NCBI GenBank assembly: GCA_905221605.1
Contig: CAJNDS010002374.1
Coordinates: forward strand, 62,001-126,000
Direction of reading: 5' to 3'
Source of the DNA: Symbiodinium natans
Lineage: Eukaryota; Sar; Dinophyceae; Suessiales; Symbiodiniaceae
DNA length: 64,000 bases
A program made the translations under genes and the position numbers. The notes under the pieces are model-generated. The model did not search any database and was not told the origin of the DNA. It worked only from the letters and a program-made list of their open reading frames with translations. Of the stretch, positions 44,500 through 55,440 are shown in pieces. Position 1 is the stretch's first letter, and each line of letters begins with the position of its first letter.

Positions 44500-47400
44500 C
44501 GCTTAGCCGAGAGGCCTTCCTTTGCCCTTCATTTTCTTTGTTCCTCCAGTGCAAGCTGAGCGGGTCCTCCCCCGCGCGCCACCCGTCACTACTGCATTGG
44601 CCTCCAGCGTCCGCGAGACTCGGCGCGGAGCATCATGGACCCTGCGGCCCCAAATATTTCTCAACTTCTGAACAAAGCCAGACTTCGACAAGGCTTCCAG
44701 CTACCATGGGCTACCAGGAGCCAGGCCCGATCGCTACTTCCTCCAGCATGAACTCATTGGCCCTCTGAGAAGGATGCTGCCACGCCTCTCGGAGAAACCC
44801 CCCCTCTGCAAAGCACCAACGCACTCGCGCACCTTCCGCTTTGCAGCCTGGGCACCGGCCTTGCTTGCTTGCAGCCCTGAAGAAGACAAGTCGTTGTCCA
44901 ACCAACCCGTTCGTTGAATGACCTTGGAATTCGTGCTTGAGACTAAAGAAACTACAGAACGCCACGAGGCATTCACTTGTTCCGCTCGAGGGTCATGGCA
45001 CCTCGTCAGCAGAGCGGCATAGCGGGCATCGGAAAGCTTCGGCGCCGTCAACCGTCGCCAAAGTCAAGATACCTTTGCCACTGCGCAAGTGTACACATAG
45101 AGAGTCGAGGTCTACCAAGATTTCTTGAGGGAGAGGCCCTGCGCACGATGACCGTTCACCTTGGCTATGCGCTTGAATGTCCTGCTTGTCGAGACGCGGC
45201 GGAACCCCCCATGACACCTGCCTGGTATTCAGCTACATGGCAATCGAGATCGACGAGGCCAAGCTTGCAAGACACTCCCTTTTTGCTCCGGCTCCTTCTT
45301 GGTTGCCCTTTGGCTGACCCTCTTGCTTGGCCCTTTGGCTTGCCCTTTTGGGCTTACCCCTTTGTAATTCCATCGTCACTGGGAAACAGGTCGTCACGAT
45401 GCCCCTCCCGCACAAGAGTCAATCGAGGAGCCCAAAGATCTCATCAGGCATGACCCCGCAAACCCCAACTACAGGAGCTTTGCTTCACCCCCTTGTCTCA
45501 ATCATTGAAATGGAATTGGAGCTCTGGAGATTCTTCTTTCTCCACGTTTCCTATTGTAAAACTGGTAGCACTGCTCTTCCCCTTCTTGAAACTTCTCCCT
45601 ATCGCCTCGCAAAGCTCTCCAGGCGCCGCTCGCGCATCTCCCGCAGGTCGCCGCCGGCGCCGGCGCGCCCCCTCACACGCGACCGAAAAAAATCGAGGCA
45701 AAAAAACTTGGGCGACGACCCCCCCTCCGCAATCCTCTCGAACACTCGAAAGGAAGCGCCCGCCAAAACATGGTTCGTCGCTTCGATGTTGTCGCAAATA
45801 ATCTTGAAGTGCCCCCTGTGCAGATGCCTAAAACGTGCAGGGGGTGCCCAAGGTGCAATGTGGCGACCACGCACCATCCCTAGGGCACCCCCTTAGCCGG
45901 GGCCGAGGCACACCCTCCAACAAAACAACGAAGGACGGTATCCGGAGCCAAGAAAAGGAACACTTTGAAGGGCGGAGAGTTTTTTCCTGCACCACTTGGC
46001 TCCGACAGCTGCGTGGCCCTTGCGAGCACCTTTGCGGCCCTCGCTGTCGTTGCCCCGGCCCTCGAGAAGAATGTGGAAAAGCCAAATTCCCCAAAGGCCC
46101 CCAAGCCCCCCCTAAGCCCACCGGCCCCCTTCTCACTGAGTCCCCCTGCAAACTTCTAACCACTCCAAGGCACTGGCAAGCCTCGCAAAATTTTTGCCCA
46201 CCAGGGCTTTCCTCCCGGCTTCGGCCCCTCCGATGCGCGCCGCCTTCGGGCACCACCTTCCCTTGCGGTCCGAGCCTGGCCAACAACAGCGGTGGGCGAG
46301 ACCATTCGATAAAAACACAACGTGCGATCCTGAATTGCTCCCTTTCGGAAAAATGCACACACAACAAAGCCCTGCAACCAGACCTCAAGAGTCGTCTTCT
46401 CCAGCAGGCTTTGCCCTCGCCTGCGCGGCCCATTGGATGTGCCCTACTGGTCCTTTGGGATCGCAAAAACACACACCCTTTGTCCATGCAACGATTTTGG
46501 CTTTCTCTCATCCTAGCCTCTTTTCTCCTCTCAGCTCTTTTTCGGTGCGAACTTCAAAGAAACTGCGTGGTCCCCACCTGGAGGCGGGGTGCCAGCCTGG
46601 CTAACCTGGAACTACACAAGTGCTGCAGTGCAGCTGGGTTCCCCAGAATTCCTCAGAGGTAAACGACGCACATAGAAAATGCAAGGGCGGCACCCCCTCC
46701 CCCACAGAACTTCCCCACACCCTCACCAAGTCCTTCAATGGCAAAATCAAGCCGATGCCCCTGGGTTGGTGAAAGATTGGCGTTCAACTCCGGTGTCCAG
46801 GAATTTTTCTGGATTCTTTTCCTCGCAAGCTCATCGGGTCAAGAGTCCCCCAACCACTCGTCCGACCAAGCGGCTTAGGATGAGGCCCAACGAATGGGCC
46901 CGCAAAGCTCCCATGTGCCAGTGAACTCCACTCCACTCCGCGCCTTCGTAATGTTCCCATCTCCTTCTGTCGCACTCGTTTCCAGTCTCTTCGGGGTCAA
47001 ATCAATGACGAGTTTGACGTTCAGGACCAATGCGATGCTTCTTTGAGGCAAAATCCCAGCAAGGCCTGGGTAGGCTGGTAGTTTTTTTTGGATCTCAAAT
47101 TTATCCAGAAGCTTTCAAAGAAACTTCCTCTCCCCACGCATGTACCAAGAGGCAATTCCTTGGCTTGGGGCCAACCCAAAAGTGCATTTCCTTCAGGTTC
47201 CCTGAATTCATGCTGAAGGTTTTCACAACTGAGTTCAACACTGGCATTCCACTGAGTTTTTCACACCCTTGCGTTTTATATTGATTCACACTGAGCTCAC
47301 AACGGTTTTCTCAGTGTGGTGCAAAAGCTTCTGGCCACAGCAGGCAAGCCCCCCCCGAAAAGTACTCTCTGCAGGGATCCTGCGAAAGAGCCCCTCATGA

Positions 47401-47580
47401 TCCCTCGCGTAAATCCGGTTGGGGAAATCACAGGGAACCCGTGGCTGCTCTGGTCCATGCGACTGGAGCACGTTTTGGATCTGAGCGCAAACAGAATTAA
47501 CGCGTGCAATGCACGCCAAACAGCGTTCCGGCCAGGGTGTGCGGGCATGTGTGCCCATGTTTTGCTGGTGGTGCAATGTG
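44500..47580 (-). CDS. Unassigned gene(s): series of candidate exons
   Basis: Minus-strand pieces: 47490-47310 (NRIYARDHEGLFRRIPAEST), 47250-47105 (VVKTFSMNSGNLKEMHFWVG), 46345-46145 (GAEAGRKALVGKNFARLASA then LEWLEV), 46110-45965 (TTARAAKVLARATQLSEPSG), 45840-45690 (FKIICDNIEATNHVLAGASF then RVFERIAEGG), 45205-44995 (EILVDLDSLCVHLRSGKGIL) and 44930-44750. The pieces at 45.7-46.3 kb are the most protein-like. They sit where the remaining exons of the CCT1 gene would be expected, yet none resembles a chaperonin. No family is recognised. Confidence 0.4.
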
Positions 47581-48472
47581 GTTGCATGTTGTGCCCTGTT
47601 GTTGCCATGTGTTCAATGGTTGTGGGCCATGTGCCGTGTGCGTGTGCGTGTTGGCGTTTGTGGCGCGTGCAATGTGGTGGATGCAAATGTGTTTGGCATG
47701 TGTGGTTGCCATGTGTGGTGTGTGTGTGGTGTGGTGTGTGGTGTTGGTGTGTGGTGGGGTGTGGTGTGTGTGGTGTGTGTGTGTGTGTGGTGGGTGGGTG
47801 TGTGTGGTGGTGTGTGTGTGGTGTTGTGTGTGTGTGTGTGTGTTGTGTTGTGTGGTGTGTTTGTGTGTGTGTGTGGGTGGGTTGTGTTGTGGTGTGGTGG
47901 TGGTGGTGTGTGTGTTGTGGTGGTTTTGTGTGTGTGTGTGTGGTGTGTGTGGTGGTTTGGTTGTGGTTTGTGTGGTTGGTGTGGTGGTGTTGGTGTGTGT
48001 GGTGTGTTGGGGTGGTTGGTTGTGGGTGGTGGTGTTTTGGGGGGTGGTGTGGTTTGTGGTGGGTGGGGTGGTGTGTGGTGTGGTGTGTGGTGTGTTGTGT
48101 GGTGGGGTGGTGTGTGTGGTGTGGTGTGTGGGGGTGTGTGTGGTGTTGGTGGTTTGGTGTGGTGTGTGGTGTGGGTTGGTGGTGTGGTGGTGGTGTGTGG
48201 TGTGTGTGGTTGTGTGTGTTGTGTGGTGTGGTGTTGGTGTGGTGGGTGGTGTGTGTGGTTTGTGTGTGTGGTGGTGTGGGTGTGTTGTTGTGTGTGTGTG
48301 GTTTGTGTGTGGTGTTTGTGGTGGGTGTGGTGGGGGGTGGTGGTGGGGGTGGGTGGTGTGTGGGTGTGTGTGTGGTTGTTTGTGTGGGTGTGTGTGTTTG
48401 GTGTGTGGGTGTGTGGTGTGGTGTGGGTGTGGGGTGTGGGGTGGTGTGTGGTGTGGGTGTGGTGTGTGTGGT

Positions 48473-48507
<35 letters not shown>

Positions 48508-48965
48508 TGGTGGTGTGTGTGGGGGGGTGGGGTGTGGTGTTTTGTTGGGGTGTGTTGTGTTTGTGTGTGTGTGTTGGTGGGGTGTGTTGTGGTGTGTGTG
48601 TGTGTGTGTTGTGGTGGTTGGTTGTTGTTGTGCATGTGTTTGCAATGTGTGGTGCAATGTGTGGTGTGCGTGTGGTGTGCATGTGTGGTGCCAAATGTGT
48701 TGGCCATGTGTGGTGCATGTGTTGGCAAAATGTTGGTGCCATGTGTGTGGCAATGGTGGTGGTGCCAATGTGTGTGCATGTTTGTCATGTGGTGTGCATG
48801 TGTGGTGCTGTGGGGGTGGCATGTGTGTTCTGTGTGGTGCATGGTTTTGTGGATGCCATGTGGTGGTGCATGTGGTGGGTGCAAAATGTGTTGTGCATGT
48901 GGTGTGGGCCCATGTTGTGGGTGCATTTTGTGTGCATGTGGTGTGCGTGTTTGGCAAAATGTTGT
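47580..48965. repeat. 1.4-kb GT-rich low-complexity tract (TGTGGTG)n
   Basis: The plus strand is almost entirely G and T, built of TGTGTGG, TGGTGTG, GGTGGTG and TTGTGTG words without a fixed period. The flanks (47530-47700 and 48630-48965) are sparser and include CA or CCATG interruptions such as TGTGGTTGCCATGTGTGG. Long open frames in all six directions (Cys/Val/Trp/Gly or His/Thr/Pro) are compositional artefacts. It sits between CCT1 exons and the next candidate exons. Confidence 0.95.
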
Positions 48966-49515
48966 GGTGTGGTACGTGGGGAGTGCGAACTCGGGCAAAC
49001 CGCGCCCTGATTCACAGGGTACAACCAAAAAACTTACTTGCCTTGCCCCTGTGGGTTTCCGACGATCTGCCAACGAGGCAAACGAGCCCCTAGGAGACCC
49101 ACCCCCTCTTGACTTTGAGCTCAAGCTTTCCCACTTCCGAGTACTTACTGCACAGTTGGTCACATGGCCGAAAGCCCTTGACAGCCTTGACGGCATCAAC
49201 ATGATCTGACGACCACGCCCTCAGAACAAGCGGCGCGTGGGCGCTTTTTCAAGGCTCTTCCAAAAAATTGAATAGTCCCGCGCGCAAAGGAGCGTTTTTG
49301 TGCCTGGCCCCCTGGCACTCCCTCCGAGCCGGATGAACTCGAGAGAAGCGAGGTCCTTTGGCGATGTTTCCCCTCCAGGTGTCCCTCCCCAGCAAACCAA
49401 AGCCCCGCCAACAAAAAAAACAGCGCTTGAAAAAACTGCGCGCTTCTCTCGCCCCCTGCCAGAGGGAGTGCCCTCCTAAGAGAACTTGGAGAACTTGGGG
49501 AACCGGAAAATGGGC

Positions 49516-50552
49516 CTGTTCCAGCGTGTCCACCTTCAGGCTCAGATGCTCCTGGAGACGGCACAGCAGAAGGGGCTCAAGGCACAGCGAGGGTCTGAAG
49601 CTCTGCGACTCTCCTGGATGTACTTGATGGACTCCCGCATGGCGAGGCGATAGCCCGCGATGATCGTCTGCACAGTGCGAAACCACGTGGCGCCAAGTGA
49701 GGCGCCGACGGTCGCCGAACGAACGCGAGACTGACTTGACTCCGGTACTTTGAGCTGCTTTCCTATCTCCTTTTATAAAATACCCCTTATTCTTCCCAGG
49801 GGCCGTGGGGTGGATGTTGTTCTTGACCAGTTCATTGGCCCTCTTCAGCCTGAGATCGATGTTCAAACTCTGGCACGACTCAACTCGACTCCCAGCAGCC
49901 GAAGAAACGAACTTGGGGTCTCCATGGCTTCCGAGGCGCAGCTCTGCAGCGATGATCACGACAGAAGTTGTCCCGTCGCCCACCTCCGAGTCCTGAACGT
50001 GCAAATGCGCCCTCTCTGCCCCCCCCTCTCCCTCTGCTGTGTTTAACTGCGTTTGTTGCTTCACGCTGCGCAAGCTGCTTACTAACACCGCTCTTCCCAA
50101 ACAGGCCTGAAGGTTGGCCAGCTCCACCAAAACCTTCGCTGCCGGATGCTCCACCTCCCAGTGATCCGGGTGACACTTCGGGGCACGTAGGAACGAGCTG
50201 TGTAGAGAAAGAGTTGCCAAGCTGCTAAACCCGATTCCCACAACACGTCGCGGCGGATCAGGGGACACCGCAGTCGCGCCTCCAGCTGTTTCAGCACTGT
50301 CGCGCCATCATTGGTGATGGTCACGTCACCGATGTCGTCCACCAGCATCTTGTCCAAGCCCTGCGGTCCCAGGGAGGACTTCAGGATGTTGGCCAAGGCC
50401 TCGGGCTTTGCAAGCACGTGGGGCAACAACAACTTATGAGAGCGAACAATCGGCTTCCAGCAAAGAACCCCATCCGAGCACCCTGCCATGACAGCAGTGA
50501 CATTGGCCGATCGCACATCCGCGCCGCTTTCGCGCTGGCCTGCGCGCTCGTC
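49516..50552 (-). CDS. CCT1: T-complex chaperonin alpha subunit (CCT1/TCP-1 alpha), N-terminal part
   Basis: Seven frame-consistent exons: 1 ending at 50487 ([15 protein letters not shown]); 2 50399-50280 ([20 protein letters not shown] then [20 protein letters not shown]); 3 50154-50107 ([16 protein letters not shown]); 4 49992-49940 ([18 protein letters not shown]); 5 49849-49804 ([15 protein letters not shown]); 6 49667-49614 ([18 protein letters not shown]); 7 49551 to about 49516 ([11 protein letters not shown]). The ATP-binding motifs of group II chaperonins are intact (GDGTTS with the catalytic-loop Asp; [11 protein letters not shown]). Sequence choices such as [20 protein letters not shown] identify the alpha subunit. 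The product folds actin and tubulin in the cytosol. The first Met is not certain (possibly an upstream exon). The remaining ~70% of the protein, starting at LINAAKTSMSSK in relatives, was not found in the next 8 kb. Introns are 62-136 bases, five GC-AG and one GA-AG. Confidence 0.88.
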
Positions 50553-50639
50553 TGCGCACTCATCTGCGCACTGTGCATGCTGCACCCCCATGTCACCCTC
50601 CCATCCCAGCTCCGCCTTGAATCGTGAGCCCCAACTCAG

Positions 50640-51100
50640 ATGCCATGGCACTAGGCGCTCGCTTCGAAGTCTGGAGCCATATGCAACATCGAGTCACCGA
50701 TTGGAGCAGCACTCCCAAGACTGGCTTTGGGACAATTGCTTCTGATAGAATGGGCGATGACAAAGGCGGCGAGACACATAGTCGCTGTTTTGATCAACTC
50801 AAGCCTCCGCACATTTTGCCAACACACGATGTGTAGAAATCTCAGATGCATCATCTCAATCTGTCAATCTGTGCACGTCTGTCAGTGGTTGATGACCAAT
50901 ATCTGGACTAGCATATCCCATACAGGTGTGCCCATGACAGCTTGGTACATCTTGACGCCCTACCGCCGCGTGACAGAGGGGAACTATGGGCTTAGACGAG
51001 GGCCTCAGATGCAGGGAAGGCAAAAGCAATGCAACAACCGAAATCTTGTCAGACTAACATTGCGACCATCTGTTGCATTGCCTGCAGTATTTCTATTAGC
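50640..51100 (-). mobile_element. Probable decayed LINE reverse-transcriptase remnant
   Basis: Minus-strand reading with in-frame stops and shifts gives VKMYQAVMGTPVWDMLVQIL, then QIEMMHLRFLHIVCWQN. The pattern (V..YQAV....L.YG.E.W ... HLRFLR.ILG) resembles the region after the polymerase core in dinoflagellate and plant LINE elements. Multiple stops show it is dead. The match is by eye and weak. It lies just upstream of the CCT1 first exon. Confidence 0.3.
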
Positions 51101-51149
51101 TTTGCCGTGGACAGGGTTTCAACAAATCGACGATGCGTGGTAGCCCTGC

Positions 51150-51410
51150 CGGGGGCGCCATGGCCAGCAGCCATATGAAGCTCAGCAGCTTGAAACGAAC
51201 CTGCCTGAACTTGTCAAGGGCAAGCCCGTGATGCCTCCAGGACCAGACTAGTTACAATACTCACAACCAAGTAGGAACAGTAAGAACAGCTTATCAAGCT
51301 AACAATTTGCAGCAAAAGGCAATAGCAAAGGTTCAAACTCCGGCAACTTTGAAATAACCTTCGGGCATGGGTTACTCTTGACGTCCTGCTTGGCAGTGAC
51401 CGTCTAGGGT
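51150..51410. other. Non-coding spacer
   Basis: About 260 bases of mixed composition, with no long open frame, repeat or recognisable signal on either strand. Confidence 0.5.
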
Positions 51411-51930
51411 GGAACTACAAACTTTTTGAGCTGGGTGGGTTTCGGGCTGGAGGTTTGTTTGTGGGACAGACAGACTTCGCACATGTAGGTTCGTGCATGT
51501 AGAGAGTTTCAGGTGGCGGCGCATCCCTGAAACGTCAACCCTAAAACGCAGATTCGTCTCCTACTTCTGTTTCTTGCACGGTGCCTAAGTGAGTGATTGA
51601 CGGGCGGGTTGGGAACCTGAACCCTTCACCCCTGGCGAATTATCATTGCGAGCGTTCATGTTTTACGAACTGCTCCGCCATTGCCAGTACGATGAAATCG
51701 TATATATAGCCTTGAACCCTAAATCATCGTGATGGCTATATACTTGCGCTTTGTCCTTATGATGACTGAAGAATGACCTCTCGTGACAATGCTTGCCACC
51801 TCTTGCCTGCAGAAAGCTGATGTTTCGCTCGGGCTACGGCGTTGTGGCCGAAAAACATGGCTTCGTGGGCGTACTTGGGGCTGGAGGGCTTCAGGGTTTC
51901 AACTGTTTTGGGTGTAGGGCTTAGGGTACA
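51411..51930 (+). repeat. Inverted repeat, left copy (~520 bp)
   Basis: Matches the reverse complement of 59698-60170 over its full length with about 5-8% substitutions. Two extra segments of about 20 bases are present only in this copy (around 51561-51585 and 51645-51667). It includes an internal palindrome at 51700-51743, where GTATATATAGCC pairs with GGCTATATAC around GAACCCTAAATCATC. No ORF of note. It is a candidate dispersed element. Confidence 0.9.
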
Positions 51931-52027
51931 GAAGCTCACATGTCGGTGACACAGGTGCAACGAGACATGTTGTATCCCCTTGACCATCGAGGTGCTGCGG
52001 ACTCTCAGTGTGGCTTTTTGCCTGAAC

Positions 52028-52560
52028 CTACCAGACGTCTTGTTTATCGAGCCACGTAGGCGTGTTTGTTTTGCTTGTTGGCGCGATTCGTCTCACAGTT
52101 GTCTTGCTTGTTGCACGCGCGTCGTCTCGATTCTGGTTCGTCTGGCTTCTTGGCTGAACGCACAGACTAGTCGTCTTGTGTATCGAGCCGCGTAGGCGTG
52201 TTTGCTTTGCCCATTGGCGTGTTTCGTCCAACAGTTTAGTCGTCTTGCTTATCGAACCAAGCAGGCAAGTTTGTTTTGCTTGTTGGCGCCGAAACGCGTG
52301 CGTCTCGTCTCAGTTCGTCTGGCTTAATTATTGGCTGAACGCACAGACTAGTCGTCTTGTGTATCGAGCCACGTGGGCATGTTTGTTATGCGTATTGGTG
52401 CGTTTCGTCTCACAGTTGTCTTGCTTATGGGTGCGCCTCAACGCGCGCGTCACGTCTCAACGCTTGTTCGTCTTATTGGCTGAACGTACAGTTCAGTCGT
52501 TTTGCTTATCGAGCCACGCGCGCGTGTTGTTTTTGCTTATTGGTGTTGTTGGTGTGCCTA
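52028..52560. repeat. Degenerate tandem repeat (TCTTGTNTATCGAGCCACG)n
   Basis: Five copies of GTCTTGYKTATCGARCCACGNRGGCNTGTTTGTTNTGC start near 52032, 52171, 52233, 52352 and 52495. They are interleaved with CGTTTCGTCTCACAGTTGTC and TTGGCTGAACGCACAGACTAG segments that are also repeated two or three times, so the array has a higher-order structure of about 180 bases. All frames are broken or compositional. Confidence 0.85.
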
Positions 52561-52589
52561 ATTTGTTTGGGGGGATGTTGAGGGGGGGA

Positions 52590-52770
52590 GTCCGAAAAAT
52601 CGAACAATCTTGAAAGTGGAAAAGCCCCGACAAGTCGAAAAACCCGAAAAGTCCCGTAAAGTCTCGAAAAGTCGGAGGCGTCCCGAAAAGTGTCGACCAG
52701 ACCCGGAAAGTCGAAAAGCCGAAAAAGCGAAATACTTTTTGATTTTTCGATTTTTTTCGACTTCTCGATT
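52590..52770. repeat. (CGAAAAGTC)n degenerate short repeat
   Basis: CGAAAAGTC, CCGTAAAGTC, CGAAAAGTGTC and CCGGAAAGTCGAAAAGCC words recur every 8-20 bases, followed by a TTTTTCGATTTTT-type segment which is nearly their complement. The two halves could pair into a long imperfect hairpin. Confidence 0.6.
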
Positions 52771-52779
52771 TTTTGCGTT

Positions 52780-54700
52780 TCTCTGCTAAGCTGAAAGCAC
52801 GGAGGCTTGCGAGCTTAGGCCCCCGGTAGAGCTTTTGAGAACGACTTAGGGACCAAAAAGCAAAATCGATCTGGAAACCCCAAACCACTCACCATCCACG
52901 ATCAAAACATCGAAGAACGACAACACGCACACACGTAAAGTTGCAAGTGACGGTCCTCCTCGCAAACCATTTCTGCATGGCCAGACGCACCCTTGAGAAC
53001 TTTCGACATCTTTTTTTCTATTTGCGTCCTGCGAAGGTCCGCCCGGGACGCTGTCAAGGAAAGATCCACGCCGGGCCATCCTGGCGACCATCCTCACGAC
53101 CAGCCTGACACCCCACGTCCTCGCGGCACGCGCACATCCTCGCGACCACCGCGCTGACAAGCGCCACCTGCGAGGCTCTCGCGCAAAAAGGATTAGTGCA
53201 CCTCTCCATACTTGTTTTGTCACGAGCTGCGCTAAAAAGCGGTCTGGATCATAAGTCGCGAGACAGATGAAACGAAAAAGGTGCACGGCCGACCCTCTTC
53301 CCAGCGCGACATGCCCAAAGAAAGTAAAGCGGCAGCCACACCCCCGGACATGCGCAAGGAAGGGCCGACGCACCCAAATGGCACAAACCTCAACCTTCCC
53401 GGCTGCCCCCGCACAGGGTCAATACCCAACACAGCCAACTGGCATCCACCTCACCCTTTCGACGCAGCTAAAGATGCGCCGGCTCAAGAGTGAAGTGAGG
53501 AAGGCAGAAGACTGGACACAGCAGGGGACTGCTCTTCAGCCTTGCGCCCGCACGGCACCCCAACTGCGCGACCACTCTGATCTCCGCGACCGTCCTCGTG
53601 ACCAGAACTTTAAGAGATCGTTTGGTCGAGAGACAGGGCGCGGATCTGCCTAACGTCCCAGCAGAGACCCCCGCCTGCCCAACCAGCCGCGCTCGCTCAA
53701 CCGGCCCACCTCCTGCGCGCCACCCTCCCTGCATGGCAACCATTGCAGGACCAGTGATAGCACGCCCCAACCACCCGCCAACGACCCTGGCTGAACCCTG
53801 TTTTTTTTTTTTGCATTCTGGCTCAATACGAGTATAGTGGCTGAAGAATCATGAGCATCTGGCACTGCAAAGCTGTACAGCTGAAGCATTCCTAAAAGAA
53901 TGCAATGTTTCGGACCTCATCGTATGTCTTGGCTCAAGCCCACTGTTCTCCTCATTTTTGTTGATTTTTTTCAACCCGGCTGACGGCTCCATTTTTAAGA
54001 GGCGGTTCTATTTTTTTGCCCTTGGCTCTATTTCACCGATATTCCACGGGATCTATTTTTTAGATCCAAGCGGTGGTCTGGGATGTGGCCGACGGCGTCT
54101 TCCTCAACAGGCGGAAGAGTGGTGCTGTCGATGTCTCAACTTTTTTTGAGCGTGCCTTGTTTGTGGTAGGCTGGGCTAGTTGCGGGTCGGAGGTGGGCGA
54201 GCGAGGAGGTCGGACCCGTGTTCCACCACGGCGTGAAGAACCCTGAGGATGTTAGCTCCTTCTACTATCAGGACCAAGAGCTGGGTTTGGAACATTTTGG
54301 AACTCTTTGGCCATCTTTGGGTTTCCACACTCGGCCTCGCAACCAAGAGTGCTTTGGTGTTTTCCACCCGTAAAGGTGGGACCCTGCGAGCCCTGCCAAT
54401 CCCTAACAGCCCCAACAGTTATGGCCCGCGCCCTTTTTCTCGTTTGCTCCAGGTGGCAGTTGGGGATTTTTATGGATTTTGATTCTTCTCCCCGGGCCAA
54501 GTTGCCCCAGTTCCTCCAACGCTCCAACACTCGAGCTCTCTCCTAATGTGCGTAGTGGAGGAGGCAGCTGCATGCCCGCACCGCTGCGCCGCCCGCTCGC
54601 GACCACCCTCCCTGCAGACCACCCGCCCAACGACCCACGCATACTGCGTCGCACCCGTCTCGTGCCATTCCTCCCCTAAGGAGTTGATAAGCCCCCCAGA
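52780..54700. other. Gene-poor spacer
   Basis: Open frames here, such as plus 53267-53653 and minus 53373-52846, have no family resemblance, unbiased composition and no splice-site logic. A T run (53801-53812) and T-rich blocks at 53955-54070 are present. I see no supportable gene. Confidence 0.5.
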
Positions 54701-54726
54701 AAAGTGACAAGTTCACATCCTGTAGA

Positions 54727-54747
54727 GCCTAGCCTGCTTGGCTCAAG
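54727..54747 (+). other. Possible relict spliced-leader sequence
   Basis: GCCTAGCCTGCTTGGCTCAAG agrees at 16 of 21 positions with the dinoflagellate spliced leader, including its last ten bases (TTGGCTCAAG). The same ten bases occur at 53929-53938 in poorer context. Relict leaders mark genes re-inserted from processed mRNA in dinoflagellates. No gene is recognisable downstream, so chance is possible. Confidence 0.25.
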
Positions 54748-54769
54748 CAAAAAGACGTCACATTTCTGC

Positions 54770-54900
54770 ATCAGGAAGAAAGGAAAGGAGGAGAAGATGA
54801 CTGAGCGGAGAAGGAAGAGAAGAAAAGAGGAGAAGAGGAAGATTGGAGAAGAAGAGGAGAAAGAGAGTCGCAGTGGAGAAAGGAAAGGGATTAGCGAAGG
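54770..54900. repeat. Purine-rich (GAAGAGGA)n tract
   Basis: GGAGAAGA/GAGGAGAAG words without a strict period, almost free of pyrimidines. The plus frame reads as a Lys/Glu/Arg string, probably not coding. Confidence 0.8.
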
Positions 54901-54969
54901 CAAATCACGCGCGGCAACGCCAGCAAAAAGCACAGAGCATAACGCAGACTGCAGCGCATAGCGAATAAA

Positions 54970-55440
54970 GCAAAGAAGAAACTAAGGCAGACACACGGAA
55001 CACAAAGGAAGGGACATAAAGTGAAGAAGCAGGACAAAGCTAGCCAAAAACACCCAAGCCTCCCACCAAAAGCACTAAACAGACATATCCTGAAAGTAAC
55101 TGGGATGTGTTTTTGTTACAATTTCGCGGGTCGCCCCTTTATCCGAGGGGGTGGGGGAACCATCAATCCACAGCAAGGATTCTGAGCCTAATTTAGCCTA
55201 ACACCGCATCGGCCGACGGCACAGCACGTCGAGCGGCACTTCATCACCAATCCTGGGCTCTGGAGATGCGTAGGCTGTAAAGGCTGTAAAGGGTTCGTGT
55301 TCTGGGCTGCAAAATGTAGGGCTTATTGCTTGAGATCTGGGCTAAGGCTGAGGCGAAGCCAGGTTTGAGGTTGCTTAGAGTTTAAGTTTAAGGACAGTTC
55401 GGGGTTATCCCCTGAACCCGAAGCTCAAGCCCTGCGGTTC
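54970..55440. other. Non-coding spacer
   Basis: Nothing recognisable apart from a purine-rich start and a short duplicated phrase, GTAGGCTGTAAAGGCTGTAAAGGG, near 55269. Confidence 0.5.

Noticed and set aside
47300-49200. Open frames of up to 566 codons on both strands (Cys/Val/Gly/Trp or His/Thr/Pro rich)
   Set aside because: They are the automatic result of a G/T-only sequence lacking stop codons; there are no domains and all frames are equally open.
49150-49215. Minus-strand DAVKAVK resembling the CCT1 intermediate domain
   Set aside because: Only seven residues match, the preceding conserved exon (SMSSK region) is absent between 49516 and this point, and the flanking residues do not fit.
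53267-53653. 129-codon plus-strand ORF rich in Lys/Arg/Pro
   Set aside because: No recognisable domain and it sits in the gene-poor flank; the opposite strand is also open.
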